Of a stretch of DNA of 64,000 bases, positions 25,329-34,042 are shown in pieces. The stretch's first letter is position 1, and every line of letters begins with the position of its first letter. The notes beneath the pieces were generated by a model. It saw only the letters and a list, made by a program, of their open reading frames with translations. It did no database searches and was not told the DNA's origin. A program made the position numbers and the translations under genes. This DNA comes from Pseudomonadota bacterium (GTDB taxonomy: Bacteria > Pseudomonadota > Gammaproteobacteria > Burkholderiales > Burkholderiaceae_C), in NCBI GenBank assembly GCA_023387335.1, contig JAEWIF010000019.1, positions 1 to 64,000 of the forward strand, given 5' to 3'.

Positions 25329-26999
25329 TCACTGGCTGGGTTGCTGCAGCAGCGGCTGGGGCTGTTCGTACGGATTGCCCGGGCTCTGGCCGCCCTGCAC
25401 TTCGATCTTGATGGTGGACGGATCGACCTGCTTCTCGGTGCCCTTGTAGTGCAGCACGAGGCCGGGGAAGAGCATGACGATGCCGACCATCACCAGCTGG
25501 ATCAGGATGAAGGGGACCGAGCCCCAGTAGATCTGCGAGGTCGTCACCTTCGCCATCGGCTTGCCGGTCACCGCGTCCTTGTAGTCGTCCTGCGCGGCCA
25601 CCGACCGCAGGTAGAACAGCGCCAGGCCGAACGGCGGGTGCATGAACGAGGTCTGCATGTTCACCGCGATCAGGATGCCGAACCAGATCAGGTCGATGCC
25701 CATCTTGTCGGCCACCGGCCCGAGCAGCGGGATCACGATGAAGGCCAGCTCGAAGAAGTCGAGGAAGAACGCCGCGATGAAGGTGAACACGCTGGCGAAG
25801 ATCAGGAAGCCGTACTGGCCGCCCGGCAGGTTGGTCAGCAGGTGCTCGACCCAGAGGTCGCCGTTGACGGCCCGGAAGGTCAGCGAGAACACCGTGGAGC
25901 CGACCAGGATGAACAGCGCGAAGCAGGTCAGGCGCGTGGTGGACTGCATGGCCTGCCGCAGCAGGTTCAGGTTCATGCGCCTGCGCACCAGCGCCAGCAG
26001 CAGCGCGCCGGCCGCGCCCATGGCGCCGCCTTCGGTGGGCGTCGCCAGGCCGATGAAGATGGTGCCGAGCACGAGGAACACCAGGAACAGCGGCGGGAAC
26101 ATAACGAACGTAACGCGCTCCGCCATCTTCGACAGCAGGCCCAGGCGGAACACCCGGTTGACCGCGGCGACGACGAAGGCCACCACGCCCCACGACAGCA
26201 CGCCCAGCACCACCTTCTCGTCGATGGCCGCGGTCTTGCCGGCGACGTAGTCGTCGGCCAGCAGCGCGACCGTGACGGATACGACCGTCAGCACCGCCAG
26301 CGAGCGCAGCCCGCTGCTGCCATTGGCCTCCCGCAGCGTGCGGGCCTCCGGCGGCAGCGCCGGCACATGGCTCGCGCGGAACCAGGCGAGCCCAGCGACG
26401 TACACGATGTACAGGCCGGTGAGGATCAGGCCCGGCACCAGCGCGCCGCGGTACATGTCGCCCACCGAGCGGCCGAGCTGGTCGGCCAGCACGATCAGCG
26501 TCAGTGACGGCGGGATGATCTGCGACAGCGTGCCGGAGGCGGCGATCACGCCCGTGGCCACGCGGCGGTCGTAGCCGTAGCGCAGCATGATGGGCAGCGA
26601 GATCAGGCCCATGGAGATCACCGAGGCCGAGACCACGCCGGTGGTCGCGGCGAGCAGCGCGCCGACGCCCACCACCGCGAAGGCCAGGCCGCCGCGTACC
26701 GGTCCGAACAGCTGGCCGACGGTTTCGAGCAGGTCCTCCGCCATGCCCGACCGTTCCAGGATCAGGCCCATGAAGGTGAAGAACGGCAGCGCGAGCAGCG
26801 TGTCGTTCGTCATCACCCCGAACACGCGCTGCGGCAGCGCCTGGAACAGCGACGGCGTCAGCAGCCCAAGCTCCATTCCGACCAGCGCGAACAGCATGCC
26901 GTTGGCGGCGAGCGCGAAAGCCACCGGATAGCCCAGCAGCAGCATGGCGATCAGCGCCGCGAACATCATCGGCGCGAGGTTCTGTGCGAGCAGTTCCAT
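25329..26999 (-). CDS. dctM: TRAP transporter large permease (DctM)
   Basis: A 556-residue membrane protein with at least twelve helices. It has the DctM features LPFFTFMGLILERSGMAEDLL, GTLSQIIPPS and ATPTEGGAMGA. It is longer than the usual about 430 residues because of an extra central loop region (about 215-285) and a Pro/Gln-rich tail. It pairs with DctQ, whose stop it overlaps, and with the DctP-type protein at the head of the arm. The context implies import of a pyridine carboxylate driven by an ion gradient. Confidence 0.92.
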   Translation of the reverse strand: MELLAQNLAPMMFAALIAMLLLGYPVAFALAANGMLFALVGMELGLLTPSLFQALPQRVFGVMTNDTLLALPFFTFMGLILERSGMAEDLLETVGQLFGPVRGGLAFAVVGVGALLAATTGVVSASVISMGLISLPIMLRYGYDRRVATGVIAASGTLSQIIPPSLTLIVLADQLGRSVGDMYRGALVPGLILTGLYIVYVAGLAWFRASHVPALPPEARTLREANGSSGLRSLAVLTVVSVTVALLADDYVAGKTAAIDEKVVLGVLSWGVVAFVVAAVNRVFRLGLLSKMAERVTFVMFPPLFLVFLVLGTIFIGLATPTEGGAMGAAGALLLALVRRRMNLNLLRQAMQSTTRLTCFALFILVGSTVFSLTFRAVNGDLWVEHLLTNLPGGQYGFLIFASVFTFIAAFFLDFFELAFIVIPLLGPVADKMGIDLIWFGILIAVNMQTSFMHPPFGLALFYLRSVAAQDDYKDAVTGKPMAKVTTSQIYWGSVPFILIQLVMVGIVMLFPGLVLHYKGTEKQVDPSTIKIEVQGGQSPGNPYEQPQPLLQQPSQ

Positions 27000-27631
27000 C
27001 AGGCCTTCCCCCCGTTGCGCACCGGCGCCGCGGCCTCGCCGGCGGTTTCGGCGGCGATGCGCGCGCGCAGTTCCTCGGCGAGCGCCTCTTCTTCGGTGAC
27101 GGCGGATTCACGCCGGAGCGGATCGGGCCCGCGGCCCTGCAGGAAGGCGATGCTCTTGACCAGGTGCGACAGGGCCGCGGCGATCAGCAGGCAGAAGCCC
27201 ACCGGCACCAGCAGCTTGGCCGGCCAGCGCACCAGGCCGCCGGCGTTGGACGACATCTCCTGCGTGTGCCAGGACTCCCAGAACATCGGCCAGCCGAGCC
27301 ACATGATCATGACCGCGGCGGGCAGCAGGAAGAACACCGTGCCGAACACCTCGATCCACATCTGCGCGCGACGGGACAGCCGCGAGGACAGCACGTCCAC
27401 CCGGACGTGGCCGTTCTTCAGCAGCGTGTAGCCCGAGCTCAGGAGGAACAGGGCGCCGAACAGGTACCACTGCAGCTCCAGCCAGGCATTGGAGCCGGCG
27501 TCGATGAACTTGCGGCCGAACGCGTTGAACACGCTCACCACCACGGCCAGCAGGATGGCCCAGGACACGAACCGGCCGACGCGATCGTTGATCGCGTCGA
27601 TCCAGCGTGACACCGTCAGCAGGAAATCCAT
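26999..27631 (-). CDS. dctQ: TRAP transporter small permease (DctQ)
   Basis: A 210-residue protein with four membrane helices (about 20-40, 55-75, 98-120 and 148-168). The family feature SNAWLELQWYLFGALFLL is present, and a charged C-terminal tail follows. Its stop overlaps the DctM start by one base. It lies 78 bases after the molybdenum hydroxylase small subunit; that gap contains a GC-rich hairpin-forming sequence. Confidence 0.9.
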   Translation of the reverse strand: MDFLLTVSRWIDAINDRVGRFVSWAILLAVVVSVFNAFGRKFIDAGSNAWLELQWYLFGALFLLSSGYTLLKNGHVRVDVLSSRLSRRAQMWIEVFGTVFFLLPAAVMIMWLGWPMFWESWHTQEMSSNAGGLVRWPAKLLVPVGFCLLIAAALSHLVKSIAFLQGRGPDPLRRESAVTEEEALAEELRARIAAETAGEAAAPVRNGGKA

Positions 27632-27709
27632 GGAACCCCTCGGGATTGGATGTTGTTCACCCCCGCCGGCGGGCGCCGGCCGCGGGAAGATGGCGAGTTC
27701 ACGGATGCG

Positions 27710-28987
27710 TCAGGCGCCCGGTCGGCCGAACCAGCCGCGCACCCGGTTCCACAGCACGTTCCACAGCATCGCGGCCATGGGGATGGAGCGCGGCGCCTCG
27801 CCGGCGGCGGGCGCGTGCCCGGAGAGCCGCAGCGTCACCTGCCGGCCGAAGTCGGCCACCATCCGGCGCACGAAATCCTTGACCAGGCCGGAGCGCGAGA
27901 ACTGCGCCAGCGGACCCTGCAGCGCGTAGGCCATGTCGACGTGGACGCGCGTGCTCCCCGCCTCGAGGCTTTCGAGCCGGTAGGCGATGTCGCCCTGCGC
28001 GCGCGACTGGCTCAGCGTGTCCTGTCCCGCGCCTCGCAAGACGGCGCGCCTGGCCGCGTCGTCGCGCTCCAGTCGCGCGGCGCCGGCGAAGGCGGCCGCC
28101 ATGGGGCCGAATTTGATCGCGATGCGGCCCTTGACCTTGTCGCCTTCCTGCGACTCGATCGTCGCGCCCGGCAGGCAGGACGCGACCGCCGGCAGGTCGC
28201 CCATGAAGTGCCACACCTGCTCCAGCGGATGGGGCACGTCGAACGCCGCCTCGATCGTGTTGCCTTTGGCCTTGGCCTTGGCGCGGAGGTCGGCGTCCGC
28301 GACCGGCGCGGAGGCGTTCGATGCAGCGGCGGCCGGCTTGGCCGCCATCTGGTGCGGCGTGCTCAGAGCTTCCATCCGCACCGGGACACCGGACGATTGC
28401 GCGCGGCGCGGCGCGGGCGCGCCGGCCGGCGGCCCGTCGGCCGGGACATCGATCGGCTGGAGGTCGAGCACGCGCGGCGTGCGCAGCGCCTGCCGCATCC
28501 GCACGACCTTGTCGTCCGGGTTGTCGCGCTGCTGCTGCAGCACGTCCATCACCGCGTTGACGATGCCCTGGTAGCCGGTGCAGCGGCACAGGTTGCCGGA
28601 GAGCTCCAGGCGCACGCGCGCCTCGTCGGCGTCGGGCACGCGCAGCACGATGTCGCGGGCGGTGGCCAGCATGCCCGGCGTGCAGAAGCCGCACTGCAGG
28701 CCATGGTGGCGCGTGAACGCCGGCCGCAGCAGCTGCATGACCGGGTCTTCGTCGTAGCCCTCGATGGTGGTGATCTCGCGGCCTTCGCAGGCCACCGCGA
28801 AGGTGATGCAGGAGCGCGCCGGCTGCCCGTCGAGCAGCACCGTGCAGGCGCCGCAGACGCCGTGCTCGCAGCCCAGGTGGGTGCCGGTCAGGCGCAGTTC
28901 GTCGCGCAGGAAGTCGCCGAGATGGGTCCTCGGCTCGGCCTGCGCGGACTGGCAGCGGCCATTGACGTGGAGGGTGATGGGGTTCAA
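27710..28987 (-). CDS. molybdenum hydroxylase [2Fe-2S] subunit fused to a CoxG-like domain
   Basis: A 425-residue fusion. Residues 1-160 are a CoxS-type iron-sulfur subunit with both clusters: Cys40, 45, 48 and 60 (plant-ferredoxin type) and Cys99, 102, 134 and 136. A Pro/Ala-rich linker (about 165-235) leads to a CoxG/SRPBCC domain (about 240-385), then a hydrophobic C-terminal segment (about 400-425) that may anchor it to the membrane. CoxG proteins recruit such hydroxylases to the membrane in CO dehydrogenase systems. The TTG start overlaps the FAD-subunit stop (TTGA). It carries electrons from the Mo site to FAD in a hydroxylase that I assign to picolinate C6 hydroxylation. Confidence 0.88.
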   Translation of the reverse strand: MNPITLHVNGRCQSAQAEPRTHLGDFLRDELRLTGTHLGCEHGVCGACTVLLDGQPARSCITFAVACEGREITTIEGYDEDPVMQLLRPAFTRHHGLQCGFCTPGMLATARDIVLRVPDADEARVRLELSGNLCRCTGYQGIVNAVMDVLQQQRDNPDDKVVRMRQALRTPRVLDLQPIDVPADGPPAGAPAPRRAQSSGVPVRMEALSTPHQMAAKPAAAASNASAPVADADLRAKAKAKGNTIEAAFDVPHPLEQVWHFMGDLPAVASCLPGATIESQEGDKVKGRIAIKFGPMAAAFAGAARLERDDAARRAVLRGAGQDTLSQSRAQGDIAYRLESLEAGSTRVHVDMAYALQGPLAQFSRSGLVKDFVRRMVADFGRQVTLRLSGHAPAAGEAPRSIPMAAMLWNVLWNRVRGWFGRPGA

Positions 28988-29844
28988 CTCTGGACTCCGC
29001 TGGCGGCGCGGCGCTCGGTCACGCCGGCTTGCTCGAGCGCGCGTTGCAGGCACGCCGTGAACAGCTTGTGGTCGATGGCGTCCCGCTCCGGCAGGGCGGC
29101 GGCGACGGCGGCGCGCAGTTCGGCGCGGCCGGGGGCGCCGGCGCCCCGGGTGGCGACGGCGGCGGCGAAGTCGCGCAGCAGGATCGGCGGACCGTCGACC
29201 GCGCCCAGCACGATGCGCGCGACGCCGCGCGTGGCGTCGAGGCAGACCGCGGCGCTGGCCTCGGCGAACTCGCCCGGCTTGCGGCACAGCTTGTGGTAGC
29301 CCCAGCGCGTGTCCGGCGACCGGCGCGGCACGGCGACGGCGACGACCAGCTCGTCGGGCTCGAGCACCGTGGTGTAGGCGCCGAGCATGAAGGCGTCGGC
29401 ATCGACCGTGCGTTCGCCGCGCGGCGACTTCAGGCGCAGGCGCGCGCCCAGCGCCGCCAGCGACACGACCCAGTCGGCCGCCGGGTCGGCATGCGCCAGG
29501 CTGCCGCCGACCGTGCCGCGCGTGCGCACCGCGCGGTAGGCGATGCCGGCCGCGACCTGCTGCATGGGATGCCCCACCAGCGGCTCGTGCAGGCCGTCCT
29601 CGATCTCGGCGTGCGTCACGGCCGCGCCGATCTCGACGGCGTCGTCCGCCACGCGCACGGCGCGCAGCCCGGCGACGTGGGCCACGTCCACCACCCGCGC
29701 CGGGCGGGCCAGTCGCAGGTTGAGCATGGGCCCGAGCGACTGGCCGCCGCCCATGGCCTTGGCGGCACCCTGGCCGTCCGACAGCGCGCGCAGCGCACCA
29801 TCCAGCTCGAGCACGCGCAGGTATCCGAAACTCGCGGCCTTCAC
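28984..29844 (-). CDS. molybdenum hydroxylase FAD-binding subunit
   Basis: A 286-residue CoxM-type subunit. The two FAD pyrophosphate-binding segments are GGGQSLGPMLNLRLARP (about 32-48) and TRGTVGGSLAHADPAAD (about 112-128), and a CO dehydrogenase flavoprotein C-terminal domain follows. The GTG start overlaps the large-subunit stop (GTGA). It passes electrons from the iron-sulfur clusters to the final acceptor. Together with its neighbours it forms the L-M-S heterotrimer of xanthine-oxidase-family enzymes. Confidence 0.9.
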   Translation of the reverse strand: MKAASFGYLRVLELDGALRALSDGQGAAKAMGGGQSLGPMLNLRLARPARVVDVAHVAGLRAVRVADDAVEIGAAVTHAEIEDGLHEPLVGHPMQQVAAGIAYRAVRTRGTVGGSLAHADPAADWVVSLAALGARLRLKSPRGERTVDADAFMLGAYTTVLEPDELVVAVAVPRRSPDTRWGYHKLCRKPGEFAEASAAVCLDATRGVARIVLGAVDGPPILLRDFAAAVATRGAGAPGRAELRAAVAAALPERDAIDHKLFTACLQRALEQAGVTERRAASGVQS

Positions 29845-32222
29845 TTCGCGCCCTCCCCGGCCGTCGTCGCGGCGTCCAGCGCCTTGAGCAGGCGCCGCGG
29901 CGTCAGCGGCGTGACCAGCACTTCGGCGGCGCCCGTGCCGCGCAGCGCGTCGTTCACCGCGTTGAAGATCACGGCCGGCGGCGCGATCGCGCCGCCCTCG
30001 CCCATGCCCTTGGCGCCGAACTCGGTGTGCGGCGACGGCGTCTCGAAATGCTCGATGCGGATGCGCGGGACCTCGGTCGCGCCGGGCAGGATGTAGTCGG
30101 CCAGCGTGGAGGCCAGCGGCTGGCCCTGGTCGTCGTATGGCGTCTCCTCGTACATCGCGGTGCCGATGCCCTGCGCGATGCCGCCGATGGTCTGGCCCTC
30201 GACGATCATCGGGTTCACGATGACGCCGCAGTCCTCGACCACCACGTAGTCGAGGATCTCGACCTCGCCGGTCTCGGTGTCGACGGCCACGACCGCGGCC
30301 TGGCTGGCGTAGGTGAAAGCGCCGGTGTCGACCTTGGGCTTGTAGGCCCGCGAGACTTCGAGGCCGCCCAGGTTGACGTTGGCCGGCAGGTCCTGCGGCG
30401 TGAGGTACCAGGCGCGGCCCACGTCGGCCATGGACACGGACTTCTCGCCGGCCCAGGCGCGCCCCTCGAGCAGCGAGACGCCCTGCGGCTCCACGCCCAT
30501 CAGGTGGCCCGCGATCGCCTGCACGCGCGGCAGCAGTTCCTTGCACGCGGCCGAGACGGCTCCGCCCGACATGACGGTGGCGCGCGAGGCGTACGTGCCG
30601 GTCGAGAACGGCGTCTGGGCGGTGTCGCCGTGGATCACGCGGATGCGGTTGACCGGCACGCCGAGCACGTCGTGCGCGATCTGCGCGAAGCTGGTCTCCA
30701 TGCCCTGGCCGTGCGAGTGCACGCCGACGCGCACCTCGAGGCCGCCGTCGGCCGTCATCCTGACCATGGCCTGGTCGTAGCCCGGCACGACCGGCAGGCC
30801 CCAGGTCGAGAAGACCGAGGTGCCGTGGGCCGACTGCTCCGTGTAGGTCGCGGTGCCGACGCCGATGCGGCGCCCGTCGGGCTCGCCTCGCGCCTGGCGC
30901 TCGCGCACGGCTTCCAGGCCGATCATCTCCACCGCGCGCTTCAGGCTGGCGGGGAAATCGCCGCTGTCGAAGTGCTTGTTGGCGACGTTGACGTAGGGCA
31001 TCTGCTCGCCCTTCACCAGGTTCTCCAGCCGCACCTGCCAGGGCTCGCGGCCGACTTCGCGGGCGATCGCGTCCATCAACAGTTCCATGGCGAAGCAGAC
31101 GCCCGTGCGCGCCACGCCGCGGTACGGCATGAAGCCGGGCTTGTTGGTGGCGACGCAGCGCGTCTCGCAGCGGTAGCCGCGGAAATCGTAGGGGCCGGGC
31201 AGGTTGCCGACCGCCTGGCCGGGCTCCAGGCCGATGGTGAACGGCCACACCGAGTACGCGCCGCCGTCGATGGTGATGACCGCGTCCAGCGCGAGCAGGC
31301 GGCCCTGGCGGTCGGCGTACGCGGTGAGTTCGTAGTGGTGCTCGCGGGTGTTGGCGCCCACGATCAGGTGTTCGCGCCGGTCTTCCAGGTAGCGGAAGGG
31401 GCGCTTGTAGGTCTTGGCGAGCCAGGCGATGCACAGCTCTTCCGGGTGCAGCACGCACTTGTAGCCGAAGGCGCCGCCGACGTCGGGCGAGACCACGCGC
31501 ACGGTCTCCTCGGGCATGCCGAGCAGCTGCGCGATGCCCGCGCGGATCAGGTGCGGCACCTGCGTGGCGCTCACCACCACCAGCTGGTGCGCCTGGTAGT
31601 CCCAGTACGCGAGGACGGCCTTGCCCTCCATCGGCGCCATGCACTGGCGCGACAGCTGGACGGTGCGGCTGACCTTGACCTCGGCCCTGGCGGCGAGTTC
31701 GTCGAAGTCGCGGTTGGCCCGCAGCGTGAGGAAGACGTTGTCCTTCCACTCGGGATGGATGCGCTCGCCCTGGTCTTCGAGCGCCGTCCACGCGTTGGCG
31801 AAGACGGGCAGCTCCTCGTAGTCGACCTCGACCCGCTCCAGCAGGTCCTCGGCCTGGGCGCGCGTGGGCGCGAACGCCATCGCGACGCCCTCGCCCACGA
31901 AGCGCACCTTGCCGCTGGCCAGGGGCGGCTGCGAGGAGACCTGGTAGGTGGGGAGCGCCGACGGCGCCAGGATGTCCTGCGCGTCAGTCATCATCCCGCG
32001 CACGAACACCTGCCCGGCAAGCTCGGGCGGGATCGTGGCGCCGGTGATGCGCGCATGGGCGAGCGGGCTGCGCAGGAAGGCGACTTCCTGCAGGCCCGGC
32101 ATCACCATGTCGCCGACGAAGTTGCCCTTGCCCGCGAGGTGCCGCGCGTCTTCCTTGCGCGGCACCCGGGCGCCGATACCCTCGCGCTTGAGCAGACGCG
32201 GCGGGACTTCAGCCTGGTCCAT
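29841..32222 (-). CDS. molybdenum hydroxylase large (Moco) subunit, probable picolinate dehydrogenase
   Basis: A 793-residue CoxL/xanthine-dehydrogenase-type subunit holding the molybdopterin-cytosine-dinucleotide cofactor. The SPDVGGAFGYK segment (about 245-255) and the catalytic glutamate in GAKGMGEGG (Glu742) are present. At the loop where CO dehydrogenase has its Cu-ligating cysteine (AYRCSFR), this protein has PYRGVAR (367-373), so it is not a CO dehydrogenase. Such enzymes hydroxylate N-heterocycles next to the ring nitrogen using water. In this locus the fitting reaction is picolinate to 6-hydroxypicolinate. AAGGGG stands before ATG 32222. Confidence 0.88.
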   Translation of the reverse strand: MDQAEVPPRLLKREGIGARVPRKEDARHLAGKGNFVGDMVMPGLQEVAFLRSPLAHARITGATIPPELAGQVFVRGMMTDAQDILAPSALPTYQVSSQPPLASGKVRFVGEGVAMAFAPTRAQAEDLLERVEVDYEELPVFANAWTALEDQGERIHPEWKDNVFLTLRANRDFDELAARAEVKVSRTVQLSRQCMAPMEGKAVLAYWDYQAHQLVVVSATQVPHLIRAGIAQLLGMPEETVRVVSPDVGGAFGYKCVLHPEELCIAWLAKTYKRPFRYLEDRREHLIVGANTREHHYELTAYADRQGRLLALDAVITIDGGAYSVWPFTIGLEPGQAVGNLPGPYDFRGYRCETRCVATNKPGFMPYRGVARTGVCFAMELLMDAIAREVGREPWQVRLENLVKGEQMPYVNVANKHFDSGDFPASLKRAVEMIGLEAVRERQARGEPDGRRIGVGTATYTEQSAHGTSVFSTWGLPVVPGYDQAMVRMTADGGLEVRVGVHSHGQGMETSFAQIAHDVLGVPVNRIRVIHGDTAQTPFSTGTYASRATVMSGGAVSAACKELLPRVQAIAGHLMGVEPQGVSLLEGRAWAGEKSVSMADVGRAWYLTPQDLPANVNLGGLEVSRAYKPKVDTGAFTYASQAAVVAVDTETGEVEILDYVVVEDCGVIVNPMIVEGQTIGGIAQGIGTAMYEETPYDDQGQPLASTLADYILPGATEVPRIRIEHFETPSPHTEFGAKGMGEGGAIAPPAVIFNAVNDALRGTGAAEVLVTPLTPRRLLKALDAATTAGEGAK

Positions 32223-32237
32223 CGTTCCCCTTGCTTC

Positions 32238-33338
32238 CTACTTGGATTCGCGCTGGACGGCGTTGAACGTGTAGCCGTCCAGGGCCGTCTCCGCGACGCG
32301 GAACCAGCTGACCTGCTCGTGCTGGAACTTCTTCCAGTCGCCGTAGATGGCGGCGAAGTCCGGGTTCTTCTCGGACAGCTCCTTCCACAGCTCCTGCGAG
32401 GTCTTCCAGGTCGCGTCCATCACGTCGCGCGGGAAGTACGACACCTTGGCGCCCGAGGCGATCAGCTGGCGCAGCGCGCCGGGGTTGGTCGCGTCGTACC
32501 GGGCCAGCATCAGCATGGTCTGCTCGTTGGCGGCGGTCTCGAACGCGGCCTTGAATTCCGGCGGCAGGGCGTTCCAGGCGGTCTCGTTCACGTGGCTGGA
32601 GACCGAGGCGCTGCCTTCCCACCAGCCCGGCGAGTAGTAGTACGGCGCGACCTTGTTCAGGCCGAGCTTCTGGTCGTCGTAGGGGCCGATCCATTCGGCC
32701 GCGTCGATCGCGCCCTTCTCCAGCGCGGGGTAGATGTCGCCCGGCGGGATCTGCTGCGGCTGTGCGCCCAGCTTGGCCAGCACCATGCCGCCGATGCCGC
32801 CGATGCGCATCTTCAGGCCCTTGAGGTCGTTGACGGACTTGATCTCCTTGCGGAAGAAGCCGCCCATCTGCACGCCCACGTTGCCGACCGTGAAGTTGAC
32901 GATGTTGTACTTCTTGTAGAGCTTGCGCAGGTGCGCCATGCCGCCGCCGCTGTGCACCCATGCGTTGTGCTGGCGCGCGTTCAGGCCGAAGGCGAGGCCG
33001 GCGTCGAACGCCACCGCGCTGTTCTTGCCGATGAAGAACGAGCTGAGCACGTGGTTGCATTCCACCGTGCCGTTGCTCACGGCGTCCATCAGCTGCGGCG
33101 GCGGCACGATCTCGCCGGCCGGGAAGCAGCGGATCTCGAACTTGCCGCCGGTGAGTTCGCCCACGCGTTTGCACAGCGCTTCGGCCGAGCCGAACATGTT
33201 GTCCAGGCTCTTGGGCCAGGCGGTCGCCATGCGCCAGCGCACGGTGGCCTGCTGCGCGAGCGCGGCCGGCGCCGCGAGTGCGGCGATGCCGGCGCCGCCG
33301 GCAACAGCCATCTTGTCCAGGAATCCGCGACGTCGCAT
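32238..33338 (-). CDS. dctP: TRAP transporter substrate-binding protein (DctP), Tat-exported
   Basis: A 366-residue periplasmic binding protein. The signal peptide is of twin-arginine type (MRRRGFLDK, then a hydrophobic Ala/Gly stretch cleaved near AALAQ). The mature part has the DctP features VRWRMATAWPKSLD, LKGLKMRIGG with the conserved Arg that binds substrate carboxylates, and a GAIDAAEWIGPYDD motif. It is closest to the TRAP group that binds monocarboxylic or keto acids. It is the first gene of the leftward arm, so its promoter lies in the divergent region. The ligand is probably the pyridine carboxylate. Confidence 0.9.
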   Translation of the reverse strand: MRRRGFLDKMAVAGGAGIAALAAPAALAQQATVRWRMATAWPKSLDNMFGSAEALCKRVGELTGGKFEIRCFPAGEIVPPPQLMDAVSNGTVECNHVLSSFFIGKNSAVAFDAGLAFGLNARQHNAWVHSGGGMAHLRKLYKKYNIVNFTVGNVGVQMGGFFRKEIKSVNDLKGLKMRIGGIGGMVLAKLGAQPQQIPPGDIYPALEKGAIDAAEWIGPYDDQKLGLNKVAPYYYSPGWWEGSASVSSHVNETAWNALPPEFKAAFETAANEQTMLMLARYDATNPGALRQLIASGAKVSYFPRDVMDATWKTSQELWKELSEKNPDFAAIYGDWKKFQHEQVSWFRVAETALDGYTFNAVQRESK

Positions 33339-33728
33339 GAAAAGCCCCTTCGGTGATGTGTGAGGTGGATGGTTGCAGGCAGGCCGTCCCGCCGGGCTGC
33401 ACGACAGCAACTTCGATGCCAGCGCACTTTCCGGCCGGACCCCGAAAGCCCGAATTAGGCAGTGCACTGAGCGAATTATGGGACGCGTCCGCCGCGACCG
33501 AAAGTCCCCCGGGGCTAGGGCAAACCCCAACCCATTCTGGCGCACAAGGATCAGCGTTTTCCCTCTGAAGGTGCACTGCGCATCGCTTTGGAACACGGCT
33601 GCTCGGCCGTTGCGGCGCACGACGGAAACGAGTGAAAAAACCAGTTGAACTTTCCGTCGCGGTGCGTCTAATATGCACGTGTACTGACTATTCGGAAACG
33701 CGGCATCCGCCGCGACAGGGACGCATCG
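33339..33728. promoter_or_regulatory. divergent regulatory region of the pyridine-carboxylate locus
   Basis: This 390-bp spacer separates the two arms. It contains three related octamers: GTGCACTG at 33462-33469, GTGCACTG at 33571-33578 and GTGTACTG at 33679-33686. The first is part of a perfect 10-bp palindrome, CAGTGCACTG (33460-33469), flanked by CGAATTA direct repeats at 33451-33457 and 33472-33478, exactly 21 bp apart. The third overlaps the downstream flank of the rightward promoter. These are candidate operators for the MarR-type regulator. Confidence 0.5.
33645..33674 (+). promoter_or_regulatory. sigma70-type promoter of the rightward arm
   Basis: TTGAAC (33645-33650) and TAATAT (33669-33674) match sigma70 boxes in five of six and four to five of six positions, with an 18-bp spacer. 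This places transcription start near 33681, about 48 bases before the ferredoxin gene. AT-rich boxes are conspicuous here. The adjacent GTGTACTG would sit over the start site, a position suited to repression. Confidence 0.55.
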
Positions 33729-34040
33729 ATGGAATGGATCAAGGTGGCTTCCGCCGGGGAGCTGGGCAACGACGAAGTGAAGGCGATCAACGTCGCCGGC
33801 CGCCGCATCGCGCTGTACCGGTGCGACGACGAGTTCTTCGCGACCGACAACATGTGCACGCACGCGGAGGCCCTGCTCTCCGAGGGCTACGTCGAGGACG
33901 GCTGCATCGAGTGCCCGCTGCACCAGGGCAAGTTCGACATCCGTACCGGCAAGGCGATGTGCGCGCCGGTCACCGTGGACGTGCGCACGCACGCCGTCAG
34001 GCGGGAAGGCGACGACGTCTTCGTGCAGTCGCCGGCCTGA
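33729..34040 (+). CDS. Rieske ferredoxin of a ring-hydroxylating oxygenase
   Basis: A 103-residue Rieske-type [2Fe-2S] protein with the cluster motifs CTH and CPLHQGKFD (C-x-H ... C-x2-H). It should shuttle electrons from the flavin reductase encoded next to the oxygenase. AGGGA stands eight bases before ATG 33729, and this is the first gene of the rightward arm. The four-component make-up (ferredoxin, reductase, alpha, beta) matches the multi-component 6-hydroxypicolinate 3-monooxygenase of picolinate degraders. Confidence 0.92.
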   Translation: MEWIKVASAGELGNDEVKAINVAGRRIALYRCDDEFFATDNMCTHAEALLSEGYVEDGCIECPLHQGKFDIRTGKAMCAPVTVDVRTHAVRREGDDVFVQSPA

Positions 34041-34042
34041 AG

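Noticed and set aside
24538..27111. An 857-codon minus-strand frame ending in maleate isomerase
   Set aside because: The first 600 residues are DctM read out of frame. The real gene starts at 25308 with a good ribosome site.
28984..31791. A 935-codon minus-strand frame spanning the FAD subunit
   Set aside because: Only its last 286 codons match a protein family; the remainder is the large-subunit gene read in the wrong frame.
27710..32222. Aerobic CO dehydrogenase (coxSML with CoxG)
   Set aside because: The large subunit lacks the AYRCSFR active-site loop with its Cu-ligating cysteine, and the genes are embedded in a pyridine pathway.
30027..33356. An 1109-codon open frame on the plus strand
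   Set aside because: It lies opposite the molybdenum hydroxylase large subunit and DctP genes, has His/Arg/Ala-biased composition and no recognisable domain. It is a GC-driven shadow.
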